Made by a program: the position numbers and the translations under genes. Below the pieces are notes generated by a model. It did no database searches, had not been told where the DNA came from, and was given only the letters and a program-made list of their open reading frames with translations. This document shows, piece after piece, positions 62,434-64,000 of a DNA stretch of 64,000 nt. Where the stretch lies: contig JALCPP010000011.1 of assembly GCA_022650485.1 (NCBI GenBank), positions 1-64,000 of the forward strand. Direction: 5' to 3'. Each line of letters opens with the position of its first letter. Positions within the stretch are counted from its first letter, which is position 1. The DNA comes from Oscillospiraceae bacterium. Its GTDB lineage: Bacteria > Bacillota > Clostridia > Oscillospirales > Acutalibacteraceae.

Positions 62434-63687
62434 ATGTCGAAACTGTTGATACACGGCACCAGAAAACTTGAAGGAGAAGTACAGATTCACGGCGCTAAAA
62501 ACAGCACGTTGCCCTTGATGGCCGCATCGCTTCTGTGCGGAGGAGAATGTGTTCTACATAACTGCCCTGCGCTTTCAGATGTGGACACGGCCATCAAAAT
62601 TCTGCGGCATCTTGGGTGTAAGGTGGAACGTTCTGCCGGAGATGTTGTGATCAATCCCATTTCCGCAGGGAGTTACGACATTCCCGACTGCCTGATGCGC
62701 GAAATGCGTTCTTCCATCATTTTTCTGGGGGCCATTATCAGCCGTTTGCAGCGGGCTGTTTTGTCGTTCCCCGGCGGATGCGAACTGGGACCGCGCCCGA
62801 TTGACCTGCACCTTGCTTCTTTAAGGAAGATGGGGGTCGTCATCAATGAAGATCACGGCTGTTTGGACTGTTCTGTGCCGGAGGGATTAAAGGGAGCCGT
62901 CATCAACCTTTCGTTTCCAAGCGTCGGTGCGACGGAAAACATCATTATCGCCGGCTGCCTTGCAAAGGGAAAAACCGTGATTAACAATGCGGCGAGAGAA
63001 CCGGAAATTTCTGATCTGTCAAATTTTCTGAATGCCTGCGGGGCAAAAATTCACGGGGCGGGAAACAGTACAATCTGTGTGGAGGGTGTCGCACGTCTGA
63101 CCGGATGTGAACATCATGTGATTCCAGACCGCATTGCGGCGGCAACTTATATGACGGCCGCCGCCATTACGGGGAGTACGCTGCTGGTTTCACGGGTGGT
63201 TCCGGAACATTTGGCTCCGATTTTACCGGTGATGGAAGAATGCGGATGCGGGATTGACCTGTATGACAATGCGATTCGCGTTGTTGCTCCGGCACGCCTC
63301 AACCGAATTAAGAGTGTGCGGACGATGCCGTATCCCGGCTTTCCTACGGACGCGCAGGCACCTGTCATGGCAATGTCCACTGTGGCAGACGGAACCAGCA
63401 TTTTTGTGGAGAACATTTTTGAAAGCCGTTATAAACACGTCGGTGAGCTTTTACGGCTTGGGGCGAACATTAAAGTGGAGGGACGTGTCGCCGTTGTGGA
63501 GGGCGTAAAACGCCTTTCAGGAGCAGCGGTAGAGGCTTCGGATCTGCGTGGGGGCGCGGCATTGGTCGTGGCCGGTTTGGCGGCACAGGGAACGACAGAA
63601 GTATATGGCTTGCATCACTTGGATCGCGGCTATGAGTGTATTGAAAAAAACCTTGCCAGACTGGGCGCGGATATTAAGCGTGTCTAG
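62434..63687 (+). CDS. murA: UDP-N-acetylglucosamine 1-carboxyvinyltransferase
   Basis: 417 residues. IHGAKNSTLPLMAA (Lys/Asn of the active site) and SFPGGCELGPRPIDLH with the catalytic (fosfomycin-target) Cys at about 116. First committed step of peptidoglycan synthesis. GGGGGTG 6 bp before the ATG; a second murA elsewhere is common in Firmicutes. Confidence 0.97.
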   Translation: MSKLLIHGTRKLEGEVQIHGAKNSTLPLMAASLLCGGECVLHNCPALSDVDTAIKILRHLGCKVERSAGDVVINPISAGSYDIPDCLMREMRSSIIFLGAIISRLQRAVLSFPGGCELGPRPIDLHLASLRKMGVVINEDHGCLDCSVPEGLKGAVINLSFPSVGATENIIIAGCLAKGKTVINNAAREPEISDLSNFLNACGAKIHGAGNSTICVEGVARLTGCEHHVIPDRIAAATYMTAAAITGSTLLVSRVVPEHLAPILPVMEECGCGIDLYDNAIRVVAPARLNRIKSVRTMPYPGFPTDAQAPVMAMSTVADGTSIFVENIFESRYKHVGELLRLGANIKVEGRVAVVEGVKRLSGAAVEASDLRGGAALVVAGLAAQGTTEVYGLHHLDRGYECIEKNLARLGADIKRV

Positions 63688-63714
63688 GACTTTTGTTGGA
63701 AGGAACTACAAAAT

Positions 63715-64000
63715 ATGAGGGATTTGAACAGCGGAACAAACAGATTTGCCCAGAGGGAGAGTGCCGGCGTGCCCTCCCGGGCTGGAATCCGCGCGGAAAA
63801 CCGGCGGCGCAGAAGACGAAGGGCGCTTTTAATCTTTTATATTTTTTTGTTTTTTGCAGTTGTGGCGGCTGCCATCATTGTTTCGCTGACGGTGCTTTTC
63901 AAAATCGATGCCATTCAGGTTACCGGAACTTCACGATATTCCTCAAACCAAATTCTCAGCGTCTGTGGCATTCAAAAAGGGGAAAACCTGTTTCTGGCAA
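63715..64000 (+). CDS. FtsQ/DivIB-type division protein, N-terminal part (partial)
   Basis: 95 codons, cut by the window edge. A very basic stretch (ENRRRRRRRALL) precedes one span (about 38-63), then a POTRA start FKIDAIQVTGTSRYSSNQIL. GGAAGGA upstream. Position after murA fits ftsQ/divIB. Confidence 0.88.
   Translation, partial: MRDLNSGTNRFAQRESAGVPSRAGIRAENRRRRRRRALLIFYIFLFFAVVAAAIIVSLTVLFKIDAIQVTGTSRYSSNQILSVCGIQKGENLFLA

Overview
The window is about 64 kb of chromosome from a spore-forming, anaerobic Gram-positive bacterium of class Clostridia, most likely the Oscillospirales/Ruminococcaceae side. The sporulation genes (spoVS, ylbJ, yqfC, yqfD, a SpoVD-like PBP), the T-box and THF riboswitches, the ffs-dnaX-ebfC-recR and phoH-ybeY-dgkA-era-yqzL-recO gene orders and an anaerobic-reductase-like small protein point there. 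The genus is inference; no rRNA is present.

Layout. (1) 1-176: 3' end of an IS3-family insertion sequence. (2) 174-8103, minus strand: rny, ymdB, spoVS, fakA, recG and a polytopic mannosyltransferase-like protein whose stop codon coincides with the IS end. (3) 8330-13669: thrS behind a threonine T-box, ykuK, several small genes, a cis-prenyltransferase and a family-4 uracil-DNA glycosylase. (4) 13869-17680: SRP RNA, dnaX, ebfC, recR, smpB and tmRNA. (5) 17657-25385: a 7.7 kb integrated element bounded by 24-bp copies of the ssrA 3' end. It carries a tyrosine integrase with six arm-type repeats, a VbhA/Fic toxin-antitoxin pair, a small membrane/coiled-coil protein, a serine resolvase, a DUF262-DUF1524 (GmrSD-like) protein, a candidate structured ncRNA, a Rep-like protein and an excisionase. 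Remnants of a large serine recombinase lie just outside attR. (6) 25920-36205: a chemoreceptor, a TetR-type regulator, clpB behind a ribbon-helix-helix regulator with a disrupted start, tspO, a tandem HD/HD-GYP protein, small proteins and ylbJ.

(7) 36249-44248: yqfC-yqfD, then phoH-ybeY-dgkA-era-yqzL-recO-mutS2 (RNA maturation, envelope lipid and DNA repair). (8) 44264-49763: EamA-family protein, YpmS-like protein, ylxM-ffh-rpsP-khpA, a THF-riboswitch-controlled folate transporter, rimM-trmD. Together with ffs upstream of dnaX, the window holds both the RNA and the protein of the SRP. (9) 50013-53823: HPr, uvrC, rsmD, coaD and a coiled-coil protein. (10) 53947-64000: a division and cell wall cluster: mraZ with its own MraZ-box operator, rsmH, ftsL-like, a PASTA-PBP, a 185-residue protein resembling the central part of a Mur ligase but lacking the ATP-binding loop, mraY, ftsW, murG, murA and the start of ftsQ/divIB. 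murC, murD, murE and murF are not in this stretch.

The accessory content is concentrated in the ssrA element, which looks like a compact defence-carrying integrative element with its own replication and recombination genes. No CRISPR array, rRNA or tRNA gene was seen. Domain positions are read by eye and are approximate.
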